The notes under the pieces: model-generated
The model's database searches: none
Told to the model about the DNA's origin: nothing
The model's input: only the letters and a program-made list of their open reading frames with translations
Shown: positions 31,563 through 40,543 of the stretch, in pieces
How positions within the stretch are numbered: the first letter of the stretch is position 1
Layout of the letters: every line of letters begins with the position of its first letter
Source of the DNA: Paraburkholderia kirstenboschensis
GTDB taxonomy: Bacteria; Pseudomonadota; Gammaproteobacteria; Burkholderiales; Burkholderiaceae
Length of the DNA stretch: 64,000 bases
Assembly: GCF_904848585.1 (NCBI RefSeq)
Contig: NZ_CAJHCR010000008.1
Coordinates: 1 to 64,000 of the forward strand
Direction: 5' to 3'
Program-made: the position numbers and the translations under genes

Positions 31563-31674
31563 GTTGTGCCGTTGTGCCGTTGTGCCGTTGTGCCGTTGTT
31601 CCATTGCGTCGTTGCGTCGTTGCGTCGTTGCGTCGTTGCGTCGTTGCGTCGTTGCGTCGTTGCGTCGTTGTGCC
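31563..31674. repeat. Octanucleotide tandem repeat, 14 units
   Basis: Fourteen uninterrupted 8-bp units: four GTTGTGCC, one GTTGTTCC, one ATTGCGTC, seven GTTGCGTC and a final GTTGTGCC. It lies outside genes, 47 bp after alkA. The two homogeneous blocks suggest recent slippage, and copy number is likely to vary between strains. Confidence 0.95.
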
Positions 31675-31680
31675 GGTTGC

Positions 31681-31734
31681 GCCGCATCTGCCGCATCTGC
31701 CGCCCATGCCGCCCATGCCGCCCCTGCCGCCGCA
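31681..31734. repeat. Nonanucleotide tandem repeat, 6 units
   Basis: Six 9-bp units of GCCGCATCT, GCCGCCCAT and close variants, directly after the octamer array. Paired identical units suggest slippage. Confidence 0.85.
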
Positions 31735-31990
31735 CCGCCGCCGGCTAAAAACCCTACCGCCGCAATACCCTGAATAACCCCCAACTTCCCGTGGCTAAAT
31801 TTGCGAATCCGGCGTGAAAACAGTCGGGCCGGCCAGCCGGAACAGCCCGCCGAGGCGGCCTCAAGCAGGCGCCGTGGCGAGATGTTAAAGTGCCCGCTAC
31901 TGAAAATTCCGCCGAACGTTGTCGACCGCACCATCCTGCCAGCGAGCAGCGAAGCGGCACATGGCGGCCGACAACGCCCGACTCGCATCA

Positions 31991-33607
31991 ATGCCAAACA
32001 CCACACAATCCCGCACGACCGACGCGTTTTCGCACCGCCTGTCCGTGCTGACTTCTGGCCCGCAACGCGATGCGCTGCTGCACGGCCTGCGCGGCATAGA
32101 AAGGGAAAGCCTGCGCGTGACGCACAATGGCGAGCTCGCGTTGACGCCGCATCCGCGCGCGCTCGGTTCGGCGCTCACGCATCCGTCGCTGACCACCGAC
32201 TATTCCGAAGCGCTGCTCGAATTAATCACGCCGGCCGAGCAGGACGTCGCGCTCACACTCGACAAGCTCGACAAGCTGCATCGCTTTGTCTACGCGGAAC
32301 TCGGCGACGAGATTCTGTGGAACAACTCCATGCCCGGCCTCTTGCCCGAGACCGACGACGGCATTCCAATCGCGAATTACGGCACGTCCAATATCGGCAA
32401 GCTGAAGTACGTGTATCGCATCGGCCTTGCGCTGCGTTATGGTCGCACGATGCAGTGCATTGCCGGCATCCACTACAACTATTCGCTGAACGAAGAAGTG
32501 TGGCGGCTGTTGCATGCGGATCAGCAATCCACCGCGAGCGCCGTCGATTTCCAGTCGGATCGTTATCTCGCGCTGATCCGGAATTTCCGCCGCACCAACT
32601 GGCTGCTGATGTATCTGTTCGGCGCGTCGCCGGCGCTCGATCGCCGCTTCTTGCGCGGGCGCCAACATACGCTCGAAACGTTCGACGCCGACACGTTGTA
32701 CCGTCCGTATGCAACCAGCCTGCGCATGAGCGATCTCGGCTACTCGAATACCACCGCGCAAGCGGCGCTGCATGCGGACTACGACACGCTGCCCGGTTAT
32801 CTCGACGCGCTCGCAAAGGCCGTCAGCCAACCCTATCCCGCGTACGAGGCAATTGGTACGCAGCGCGACGGCGAGTGGGTGCAGATCAACACGAACGTGC
32901 TGCAGATCGAAAACGAGTTCTACTCGACGATCCGTCCTAAGCGCGTGACATATCCCGGCGAGCGTCCTTTGCATGCGCTGGCCGCGCGCGGCGTGCAATA
33001 CGTCGAAGTGCGCTGCATGGACATCGATCCATTCGAGCCGGTTGGTATTTCGCTGGAGACGTCACGCTTTCTCGACGCCTATCTGCTTGTGTGCGCGCTC
33101 GACGACAGCGCGCCATTGCCGCCGCAGCCGTACGCGGAAGCCAACCAGAACTTCGCGCGCGTAACGACCGAAGGGCGCAAGCCCGGCCTCGAACTGATCC
33201 GCGACGGCCATCCGCTCGCGATGATCGATTGGGCCGAAGAGCTATTCGTCAAGATCGAGGCGGCGGCAGCCAGGCTCGACGCACTGCAGGGCGGCGACGC
33301 GCACGCGCGCTCGGTTGCCGTTCAGCGGGCGAAGCTTGCCGATGCGTCGCTCACGCCATCGGCGCGGGTGTTGCAGACGATGCGCGACAAGCAGCAGAGC
33401 TTCCTCGAATTCGGTCTGGAACTAAGCGAAGCGCATGCGGCGTATTTCCGCGCGCGTCCGCTGGAGCCGGGCGAGGCCAACGCATTTGCAGAACTGGCCA
33501 GGCAATCGCTCGAGGAGCAGGCGAAGCTCGAACGCGAGGAAGTAGGCTCATTCGATGCATTCGTCGCCGCTTACCGGGCGTATACGTTGAATCGTTTCAG
33601 CGTCTGA
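31991..33607 (+). CDS. gshA: Glutamate-cysteine ligase (type 1)
   Basis: First enzyme of glutathione synthesis, joining L-glutamate and L-cysteine with ATP. At 538 residues it matches the gammaproteobacterial-type GshA. Diagnostic segments are GIERESLRV near the N-terminus, LTTDYSEALLELITP, NYGTSNIGKLKYVYR, GIHYNYSLNE and YVEVRCMDIDPFEPVG. The start at 31991 (MPNTTQSR) is favoured by family length, though the frame is open upstream. A strong terminator follows at 33641-33667. Confidence 0.96.
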   Translation: MPNTTQSRTTDAFSHRLSVLTSGPQRDALLHGLRGIERESLRVTHNGELALTPHPRALGSALTHPSLTTDYSEALLELITPAEQDVALTLDKLDKLHRFVYAELGDEILWNNSMPGLLPETDDGIPIANYGTSNIGKLKYVYRIGLALRYGRTMQCIAGIHYNYSLNEEVWRLLHADQQSTASAVDFQSDRYLALIRNFRRTNWLLMYLFGASPALDRRFLRGRQHTLETFDADTLYRPYATSLRMSDLGYSNTTAQAALHADYDTLPGYLDALAKAVSQPYPAYEAIGTQRDGEWVQINTNVLQIENEFYSTIRPKRVTYPGERPLHALAARGVQYVEVRCMDIDPFEPVGISLETSRFLDAYLLVCALDDSAPLPPQPYAEANQNFARVTTEGRKPGLELIRDGHPLAMIDWAEELFVKIEAAAARLDALQGGDAHARSVAVQRAKLADASLTPSARVLQTMRDKQQSFLEFGLELSEAHAAYFRARPLEPGEANAFAELARQSLEEQAKLEREEVGSFDAFVAAYRAYTLNRFSV

Positions 33608-33640
33608 GCACACCGGCTCACGTGCGCGCAGCACTGTGCG

Positions 33641-33667
33641 AAAGCGGCTCGAGTAGCCGCTTTTTTT
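33641..33667 (+). terminator. Intrinsic terminator after gshA
   Basis: Nine-bp stem (33641-33649 with 33655-33663), 5-nt loop and a run of seven T residues, 33 bp after the gshA stop. Confidence 0.9.
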
Positions 33668-33834
33668 CATTGCGCGAAGCACGCACGGTAACGGCTACGT
33701 AATCGACGCGCGCAGCGTCGGCCGCATCGGCAAATCCTTCGCGGCTTCCACGTTTCTCTGATGTAAACGAAACGCCCTCCGCACGTTACGGTCCAAACTG
33801 TTACGACACGCTAGCGAGAGGGAGGATCAACGTG

Positions 33835-34350
33835 ATGAAGCAAAGTCTGTTGGCCGCACTAAGCGTTGCTATGGCGGCGGTCGCCGCGACGGCATGTTCA
33901 ACGCAAGGACAAGTCGATCCCGATGTCATGCAGATCGCAACCACGCCCCTGACGTGTTCGAACAAAGCCGAGTGCGACCTTTGGTGGCAGCGCGCGCAAA
34001 CGTGGGTCACGAACAACTCGAAATACAAAGTCGAATCCGCGACCGACACACTGATTCAGACGGCCGGCCCCGATGGCGGCAAACGCGCGCTAGCGTATCA
34101 GATCACCCGCACCGCAAATCCCGACGGCACCGCGACAATCGGCTTCGCCGCACATTGCGATGGCTCGCTCGGTTGCACGCCCAACCCATGGGAAGCGGGC
34201 GCCGACTTCAAGCAATATGTGCGAGGCACCGCGGCGGGCACACAAAAACCCGTTGTGAAGCCGCCGCAGCCCGCACCCACCGCCATGCATCCCGACGCGT
34301 TGCAAGGGCAGTCGGTGACGCCAACAACTGGCGAAGCGGTCAGTCAATGA
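33835..34350 (+). CDS. Putative outer-membrane or periplasmic lipoprotein, function unknown
   Basis: A 171-residue protein with a lipoprotein signal peptide: Lys near the start, a hydrophobic core and a lipobox ending ATACS, so Cys ~21 should be lipidated. The mature part has paired Cys (LTCSNKAECDLWW and AAHCDGSLGC), suggesting disulfides, then a Pro/Gln-rich tail (PPQPAPTAMHP). GGAGG precedes the ATG at 33835; a GTG one codon earlier is possible. No catalytic domain is seen. It is convergent with the EmrB-type transporter gene. Confidence 0.8.
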   Translation: MKQSLLAALSVAMAAVAATACSTQGQVDPDVMQIATTPLTCSNKAECDLWWQRAQTWVTNNSKYKVESATDTLIQTAGPDGGKRALAYQITRTANPDGTATIGFAAHCDGSLGCTPNPWEAGADFKQYVRGTAAGTQKPVVKPPQPAPTAMHPDALQGQSVTPTTGEAVSQ

Positions 34351-34369
34351 CCGAAGCGTTGCGCGCCGC

Positions 34370-35968
34370 TCAATGGCCCATCGAAGGACCAACGCCTTTG
34401 CGCGGCTTCGTGATCCACACGAGCACGGCAAGTACGAGGAATGCCGCGCACGAAATGCGAAAGAAGTCGTTAGTGGCGAGCATATAAGCCTGCGCAGTCA
34501 CCACCTGCTCGAGCTGCGCGGTGATGCTGCCGCCGGAAAAGCCGACGCCCGCGAGCGCATCGGTGTATGCATTCGTATTCGGGGTATACACGTTCACGCT
34601 GTCGACCAGCATTGCGTGATGGCGAATCGTATCGTTTTCCCAATACGTCGTACTGATCGCAGTGCCGATCGCGCCCGACAAGGTCCGGAAAAAGTTCGAT
34701 AGACCGGATGCGCTCGCGAGCCGTTCGTCGGACACGCTCGATAGCGTGATGGTTGTCATCGGCACAAAGAAGCAGGCCACGCCAATGCCCTGCACGATAC
34801 GCGGCCAGATAACGTGGTTAAACGGCACGTCGAGCGTGAACGTGGAGTTCCAGAACGACACGAACGCAAACACGATAAACGCGAAACTCGCCACCACGCG
34901 CAAATTCAACCGATGCATGTTCTTGCCGATCATCGGCGAGAGGAAGAGAGCGAGTAAGCCGACCGGCGCGGTGGCGAGACCGGCGAGGCCGGCGGTATAA
35001 CCCATCACGGTTTGCAGCCATAGCGGAAAAATCACCACCGAGCCGAAGAACGCCATGAAGCCAAAGGAGATGATCAGCACGCCAAGCGCGAAGTTACGGT
35101 CCTTGAACAGCGAAAGATCGACGACGGGTTCTTTCTCGGTCATCTCCCACACCAGCATGAACGCAATCGACACCACCGCGATCACTGCGAGCGTCACGAT
35201 AAATGTCGAGTTGAACCAGTCGCGATCCTTGCCGAGGTCGAGCACCATCTGCAGGCAGGCCACGCCGATCACGAGCAACGTGAGACCGACCGCGTCGATA
35301 CGCTGTTGGGTCGTTTTCGTTTCGCGGCCGCGCAGCAGCACGAACGCGCAGCCCGCGGAGAAAAGACCGATCGGCACGTTGATGTAGAAGATCCACGGCC
35401 ACGTGTAGTTGTCGGTGATATAGCCGCCCATCACCGGCCCGAAGATCGGCGCGCAGATCACAGTCATCGCCCAAAGGCCAAGCGCGAGCCCGCGTTTGTC
35501 CGGCGGATACGAGCGCATCAGAATGGTCTGCGAAAGCGGCACCATCGGCCCGGACACGAGTCCTTGAACCAGGCGAAACATGATCAGCGACTCGAAGTTC
35601 TGCGCAAAACCGCACAGCGCCGAGGCGATCGTAAAGAGCAGAACGGACAGCGTGAAGAGCCGTACTTCGCCGACGCGCCGCGCCAGCCATCCGGTCAGCG
35701 GCACGGCAATCGCCGAGGCCACCGAATAGGACGAGATCACCCACGTGCCCTGGCTCGTCGCCACGCCGAGGCTGCCGGAGATGGTCGGCACGGCCACGTT
35801 GGCAATCGACGTGTCCAGCACCTCCATGAACGTGCCGAGCGCGAGTCCCACCGTCAGCAGCGCGAGCGCGCCGCCTTTGAGCGGTGCCGGTTCGGCTGCG
35901 GGTGGACTGGCGGGTGGGGCGGCCGGTCGGGCAGCCGGTGGGGCAGCGTCGGAAACCGTAGCGTCCAT
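34370..35968 (-). CDS. EmrB/QacA-type MFS multidrug efflux transporter (DHA2 family)
   Basis: A 532-residue, 14-TM drug:H+ antiporter. After an Ala/Pro-rich N-terminus, motif D1-like LDTSIANVAVPTISGSLG and motif C (APIFGPVMGGYI) are clear, and GWLARRVGEVRLF is the loop 2-3 motif A. The size and motifs match EmrB. GGAG precedes the ATG. It lies downstream of a MarR gene on the same strand and near a divergent outer-membrane factor. No EmrA-type membrane fusion protein is present between them, which is unusual for this kind of tripartite pump. Confidence 0.92.
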   Translation of the reverse strand: MDATVSDAAPPAARPAAPPASPPAAEPAPLKGGALALLTVGLALGTFMEVLDTSIANVAVPTISGSLGVATSQGTWVISSYSVASAIAVPLTGWLARRVGEVRLFTLSVLLFTIASALCGFAQNFESLIMFRLVQGLVSGPMVPLSQTILMRSYPPDKRGLALGLWAMTVICAPIFGPVMGGYITDNYTWPWIFYINVPIGLFSAGCAFVLLRGRETKTTQQRIDAVGLTLLVIGVACLQMVLDLGKDRDWFNSTFIVTLAVIAVVSIAFMLVWEMTEKEPVVDLSLFKDRNFALGVLIISFGFMAFFGSVVIFPLWLQTVMGYTAGLAGLATAPVGLLALFLSPMIGKNMHRLNLRVVASFAFIVFAFVSFWNSTFTLDVPFNHVIWPRIVQGIGVACFFVPMTTITLSSVSDERLASASGLSNFFRTLSGAIGTAISTTYWENDTIRHHAMLVDSVNVYTPNTNAYTDALAGVGFSGGSITAQLEQVVTAQAYMLATNDFFRISCAAFLVLAVLVWITKPRKGVGPSMGH

Positions 35969-36105
35969 ATGTTTTTCTCCTCAACGCGGAAAAGATTGTT
36001 GTGCCACGTTTATCGCGTCATCCCGAACAGCTTGCATATATGCACGATCACACTCTGCCCAGACAGAGATTCGCTGACAGCGTCGCCCGAAAAGGCGCGC
36101 TCCGG

Positions 36106-36648
36106 TTACTGCTTGCCGTCTTCCGGCGATGAATCCTGAAGCGTCTCGTCGGGCAGGTCGTCCGGCGAGCACAGACCGCAACCGGCGCTCGAATCCGGAT
36201 CGATGCCATTGGCAATGAAACGCCCAAGCAGATCGATCAGCGTGGCCAGGTCGGCGGCCGTGAAGCCGCGCAACTGTTCGTTCAGCACGGCAGCGCCGAT
36301 GTCCGGCAACTGCCGCGCCGCGTCCTGACCCTGCGGCGTCAGTTCCAGCTTGATCATGCGTCGGTCGGAATCACTGCGCGTGCGCGACACGAAGCCTTTC
36401 TTTTCAAGGCGATCCAGAAGACGCGTCATCGAGCCGCTGTCGTACGACATAACGCGCGACAACTCGAACGGCGTGTGCGCCCGGCCCGAGGCCAGCATCA
36501 GAATCACGCCAATCTGCTGGGCCGTGAGCCCCAGCGGCTTGACCGCGCGGTCGGTGCGCTCCACCAGCACATTGCGAGCCTTCGACAGGTAGTAGCCGAG
36601 ACTGGACTCGAGCCGGATTTCATCCGCTTTGTAGGGGCCGTCTGTCAT
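36106..36648 (-). CDS. MarR-family transcriptional regulator
   Basis: A 180-residue winged-helix regulator. The MarR core has VKPLGLTAQQIGVILMLA, then PFELSRVMSYDSGSMTRLLDRLEKKGFV and the wing RTRSDSDRRMIKLELTPQG. It has a C-terminal tail with CGLC. The start at 36648 (MTDGPYKADEIR) fits the family; 38 upstream codons are open. It is 137 bp upstream of the EmrB gene on the same strand and likely represses it, releasing on binding phenolic or drug-like ligands (family knowledge). Confidence 0.9.
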   Translation of the reverse strand: MTDGPYKADEIRLESSLGYYLSKARNVLVERTDRAVKPLGLTAQQIGVILMLASGRAHTPFELSRVMSYDSGSMTRLLDRLEKKGFVSRTRSDSDRRMIKLELTPQGQDAARQLPDIGAAVLNEQLRGFTAADLATLIDLLGRFIANGIDPDSSAGCGLCSPDDLPDETLQDSSPEDGKQ

Positions 36649-36906
36649 CTTGTATCCGGTACACCGCTGGCAAGCGAAGTTTAACTGCCTAAGCAGGAAG
36701 ATCAAATGCCGATTCTCGTAGATCGTCGTGACGGAGCCGCCGAAAAACAACAGCCCACCCACACATCGCGCACAGTATCTTGAAATTTACTTGCACAGTC
36801 AATATTATACGAAGCAACGAGTTACGCGTTCCGCGCCACCCGAGACTATGTTCTGACCGCTTTTTGTCCGCCCTCGATTACGGCGTGACCCAAGGATGTT
36901 CCTCCC

Positions 36907-37275
36907 ATGCTGTACCTCAAAAATACCCTCGGCGGCCTTAGCCGCTCATTGACCGATTCAGCTTTGCACAGCTTCCAGGGTCCGCATCGCTGGTGGAAGC
37001 TCGCGTTATTTGCCGTGCTGTTCGTACTGCCCGGCGGATCGGTGGGGGTCGCGATCCTGGCGTGGGTCGAGCATCGGCGCGGGCGCAAAGGCTCGAAAAG
37101 CGCATCTGTCGAAATCGCGGCGGAGCCGGCGCGACTGCCCGGCGTTGCAACGGCCACCGCGCACAACGCGGCGAGCGCCTGCCAGTCGCGCGGCGACGCG
37201 CCATGCCGGGCGGCTGCGGGCAAGCTCGCGCGCAAGCCGGCATCGGCGGAATCGCGGATCGACTCGCGGGCGTGA
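36907..37275 (+). CDS. Small inner-membrane protein, function unknown
   Basis: A 122-residue protein starting MLYLKNTLGGLSRSLTDSAL, with one transmembrane helix (KLALFAVLFVLPGGSVGVAILAW without its flanks) near residues 30-52 and a basic, Ala-rich tail. AAGGAT lies about 10 nt upstream. It is between the MarR gene and the outer-membrane factor, 215 bp before the latter. No family is assigned. The clean N-terminus and TM helix favour a real gene; the C-terminal third is low complexity. Confidence 0.65.
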   Translation: MLYLKNTLGGLSRSLTDSALHSFQGPHRWWKLALFAVLFVLPGGSVGVAILAWVEHRRGRKGSKSASVEIAAEPARLPGVATATAHNAASACQSRGDAPCRAAAGKLARKPASAESRIDSRA

Positions 37276-37490
37276 CGGGCGCGGCCCCGCCGCTCTCATT
37301 CAAAACATGCCGCTGGCCGGTAACAGCGCGTAACCTTCGCGACACTGTCGGTAACACACCTTCATCGCTCGCCGCATTAACCTTTCTGTTTCCCGCGCCC
37401 AGCGGGCTCTTACGCTAACATGCCGGCAAACCATACCGGCCGGCGGCGCCGTCATCGGCGGCATCGCGGCGTCCAGAAGGAAATCAATGC

Positions 37491-39053
37491 ATGCAGTCTG
37501 ACCGAATCTCGTCCGTGCGAAGCTTCGCGCCGCGCGTCCTGACCCTCGCGGTAGCTGTGTCCGTCGCGGGCCTCGTGGCCGCGTGCGCGGTGGGCCCAGA
37601 CTACAAGCGCCCGGACGCCGAGATTCCCGCCTCGTACAAGGAAGCCGCGCCCGGCTGGAAAGTCGCGCAACCGGCGGATCAGCAGGACCGCGGCGCATGG
37701 TGGACCGTCTATCAGGATCCACAGCTCGATGCGCTCGAAGAAAAGCTGAACGCCGCGAATCAGACCGTCGCCCAATTTGCCGCCGCGTACCGGCAGGCCC
37801 GCGCGCTGGTCGGTGAGGCGCGCGCGGCGTATTTTCCGACCGTCGGCTTGTCCGCGGGCGGTACGCGCTCCGGCAGCGGTGTAGCGTCGAGTGCGGTGGC
37901 AGCGAGCGGGAGCAGCCGCTCGGGCGTCCACAACAGCTACAACGTGCAACTCGACGCCAGCTGGGAGCCCGATCTATGGGGCTCGGTGGGTCGTTCCGTC
38001 AACGCGCAGAAGGCCGGCCAACAGAGCGCCGCCGCTGATCTGGCCAACGCGCGTCTGTCCGCGCAGGCCACGCTCGCGCAGACCTATTTCGCGCTGCGCT
38101 CGCTCGACTCGAACCAGAAGCTGCTCGACGAAACCGTCGCCGCCTATCAGCGCTCGCTGCAACTCACGCAGAACCAGTACGCTGCGGGCGTGGCCGCACG
38201 CTCGGACGTCATCCAGGCGCAAACGCAGTTGCAATCGGCGCAGGCCGCCGCGATCGACAACGGCGTTCAGCGCGCGCAGGACGAACACGCAATCGCGGTC
38301 CTCGTGGGCGAACCGGCCTCCACGTTTTCCATTCCGCCGATGCCGCTCACCGCGACGCCGCCCGCCGTGCCCGCGCAAATGCCGTCCGCGCTGCTCGAGC
38401 GGCGGCCCGACATCGCGTCGGCGGAGCGCAAGGCTGCGGCGGCCAACGAGCAGATCGGCATTGCAATTGCCGCGTTTTTCCCGTCGCTGACGTTGTCGGC
38501 GAGCGGCGGCTTCCAAAGTTCGTTGTTCTCGCAACTGCTGACCGCGCCGTCGCGCTTCTGGACCGTCGGCCCGCAACTCGCGGCGACCCTGTTCGACGCC
38601 GGACTGCGCCGCGCGCAAACCGAAGCCGCCCGCGCCGCCTACGACCAGAACGTCGCGACCTATCGCCAAACGGTGCTGACCGCGTTCCAGGACGTGGAGG
38701 ACAACCTCGCGTCGCAGCGCATCCTTGAACAGGAAATCGTGGTGCAGCAGCAGGCGGTGGAATCGGCGCGCCAGGCGCTTGCCATCGTGACGAATGAATA
38801 CAAGGCCGGGACGGTGGGCTTCGTTAACGTGCTCACCGCGCAAACCACGGCGTTCACGGCCGAGCAGAAGCTGCAGACCATCGCAGGTCAGCGGATGGTG
38901 TCGTCGGTCGGTCTGGTAAAGGCGCTGGGCGGCGGCTGGGACGTCACGCAGATGAACCGCGAAACCGGCGATGTGGCCGCACCGGCGCCATTGCCAGCGT
39001 CATCGACGTCATCGGCGACGCCGGTTGCACGGAGCGATGCGCCGCAGTCGTAA
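37491..39053 (+). CDS. RND/MFS efflux outer-membrane factor, OprM/NodT family lipoprotein
   Basis: A 520-residue TolC-like outer-membrane channel. The signal peptide ends in a lipobox with VAACAVGPDYKRP, the hallmark NodT/OprM N-terminus with a lipidated Cys. Two repeated outer-membrane efflux domains follow, with long alpha-helical barrels and the segment ERRPDIASAERKAAAANEQIG. It should pair with the neighbouring EmrB-type pump, although the adaptor protein is not in the window. The C-terminal tail is Ala/Ser/Pro-rich. Confidence 0.92.
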   Translation: MQSDRISSVRSFAPRVLTLAVAVSVAGLVAACAVGPDYKRPDAEIPASYKEAAPGWKVAQPADQQDRGAWWTVYQDPQLDALEEKLNAANQTVAQFAAAYRQARALVGEARAAYFPTVGLSAGGTRSGSGVASSAVAASGSSRSGVHNSYNVQLDASWEPDLWGSVGRSVNAQKAGQQSAAADLANARLSAQATLAQTYFALRSLDSNQKLLDETVAAYQRSLQLTQNQYAAGVAARSDVIQAQTQLQSAQAAAIDNGVQRAQDEHAIAVLVGEPASTFSIPPMPLTATPPAVPAQMPSALLERRPDIASAERKAAAANEQIGIAIAAFFPSLTLSASGGFQSSLFSQLLTAPSRFWTVGPQLAATLFDAGLRRAQTEAARAAYDQNVATYRQTVLTAFQDVEDNLASQRILEQEIVVQQQAVESARQALAIVTNEYKAGTVGFVNVLTAQTTAFTAEQKLQTIAGQRMVSSVGLVKALGGGWDVTQMNRETGDVAAPAPLPASSTSSATPVARSDAPQS

Positions 39054-39136
39054 ATGCCCACTCAGGCGCAGATAGAAGCGCTAAGCAAATAAACCTCGCG
39101 GGCGGCAGCAAGCGCCGCACGGCGCTGAAATACGAA

Positions 39137-39175
39137 AGAGGCATGAACGGCTAACGGAGCCGGGCATGCCTCTTC
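39137..39175. terminator. Probable terminator between the efflux gene and gspN
   Basis: Nested arms 39137-39145 with 39165-39173 and 39148-39152 with 39158-39162 form a long hairpin with a mixed T/C tail. It separates convergent transcription units. The T-tract is weak. Confidence 0.45.
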
Positions 39176-39237
39176 TTCATTCTGTCTGGACTCGCACGGC
39201 CTGACCTAAACGCGGTTTCCCAGCCCGCACGCCGCGC

Positions 39238-40017
39238 TCAATGCGCGAACGACAACGTAACGGTGTCCGGTCCGCTCGGCCGTCCCAGCAAATTCAGCAG
39301 TCCCGCGAGATTGTCGCGAGCCTCGGGCGCGGACGTCGCCGTTCCGTGAAACGACGTGGAAGCCGGCGACACGACGCCGCGGCCGTTCAGCATCAGCGGG
39401 CCTTTGATTGTGCGCAACTCGAGCGTCGACGACACGCCCTCGGCCTGGAACACGAGCTGATACGAGCCGAGCGGCTTCACCGGCGATACACGCGAGCTGA
39501 CATCGCTCAGCGCGACCGTCAGTTGGCCAAACGCCTCGCGCTTGAAACTGCGCCAGTCGGACCACGAAAGCCGCACGTCGCCCTGCAGGTCCAGCGTGTT
39601 GAATGGCGCGCCCAGGCCGCTTAGCAGCGAAGCCGGCACGCCTATCGTGCCGGGAGTGACGTTGGCGCTGCGCGGCGTCGCGTCGATGGTGATCGGATCG
39701 GGCATTGCCTCGCTATGCCGCATGGTCATGCGCACACGGCCGGTGAAGAGCGGCCAGAACGCCGTGTGCCATTCGATCCGTCCCGGCAGCAGCGTGGCGG
39801 CGCTCATGTCGGAGCCGGCCGCCAGCATCAGCGTAGCGGAGCCGTGCCAGAACGAACCGGCCGGGTCGACGAGGTTCACGTGGCCGCTGCTCTGGCGGGC
39901 AAACTGCGGCGTGATCCATGCGGCGGGTAATAACGCGAGCATCACGGCGGCGTTCGAGAAGACGGCAACCAGCAGCCAGGGCAGCACGGCGCGCAGGCGC
40001 CGCATCCAGTAAGTCAT
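39238..40017 (-). CDS. gspN: General secretion pathway protein N
   Basis: A 259-residue GspN-family inner-membrane protein, last gene of the type II secretion cluster. One N-terminal transmembrane helix (VLPWLLVAVFSNAAVMLALL) is followed by a periplasmic beta-rich domain with DPAGSFWHGSATL and LPGRIEWH motifs. GspN is accessory in many systems. It begins 22 bp after gspM ends and completes the gspG-N operon. Confidence 0.9.
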   Translation of the reverse strand: MTYWMRRLRAVLPWLLVAVFSNAAVMLALLPAAWITPQFARQSSGHVNLVDPAGSFWHGSATLMLAAGSDMSAATLLPGRIEWHTAFWPLFTGRVRMTMRHSEAMPDPITIDATPRSANVTPGTIGVPASLLSGLGAPFNTLDLQGDVRLSWSDWRSFKREAFGQLTVALSDVSSRVSPVKPLGSYQLVFQAEGVSSTLELRTIKGPLMLNGRGVVSPASTSFHGTATSAPEARDNLAGLLNLLGRPSGPDTVTLSFAH

Positions 40018-40039
40018 GCGAGATCCCGTGACAGCGCGG

Positions 40040-40543
40040 TCATTTCGCCGTGGATGGCTGCAACGACGCAGTCACATCCACCTGGCCGTCTTCCTTCAGC
40101 GCCGTCACGTGCGCTTCGGAGACCTGCACCTTGAACTGGCGGCGCACGTCGTCGACCCAAGACGTCCACGCCGGAAACGACGCGTTCTTCATCTGCACCT
40201 GCACCGCGTTGCCGATCACCTGCACTTGCGTGGCCGCAAGGCCATGCTCGCTGAGCGACGCGGAGAGCGCGTCCTTCAGCGCACCGCCGGTCGGCGCAAC
40301 GCCTTGTGCCGCCGCCGCAAGCTGGTGCGCTTCGTTGGCCTGCGCGGTCATCTGCGCGAGCTGCCGCTGCAAAGTGGGCAGCGATTCGCGCAGACGCGCG
40401 CGCCCCTCCTGCGCCGGCGCCCACAGCACCGACCACGCGATCACCACAGCGAGCACGCCGCCGCCCCACGTCAACAACGCTTTTTCGCGGTCGGTCCGCT
40501 GGTCCCAGAAGCCTGCCCAGGTTTGCGCAAGTTCAGCTTTCAT
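40040..40543 (-). CDS. gspM: General secretion pathway protein M
   Basis: A 167-residue bitopic inner-membrane protein. A short cytoplasmic N-terminus, one TM helix (LLTWGGGVLAVVIAWSVLW) and a periplasmic ferredoxin-like domain match GspM, which pairs with GspL in the assembly platform. The ATG at 40543 overlaps the gspL stop by 4 bp and has AGGA upstream. Confidence 0.92.
   Translation of the reverse strand: MKAELAQTWAGFWDQRTDREKALLTWGGGVLAVVIAWSVLWAPAQEGRARLRESLPTLQRQLAQMTAQANEAHQLAAAAQGVAPTGGALKDALSASLSEHGLAATQVQVIGNAVQVQMKNASFPAWTSWVDDVRRQFKVQVSEAHVTALKEDGQVDVTASLQPSTAK

Larger units (their letters stand above)
31517..31990. other. alkA-gshA intergenic region with tandem repeats
   Basis: A 474-bp gap that contains an octamer array (31563-31674) and a nonamer array (31681-31734). 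Open frames on both strands here are repeat artefacts (strings such as TTQRRND). No terminator or promoter is obvious besides the sequence between 31880 and 31990 before gshA. Confidence 0.6.

Noticed and set aside
31563..31674. CRISPR array
   Set aside because: Units are only 8 bp, directly adjacent and without spacers; this is a simple tandem repeat.
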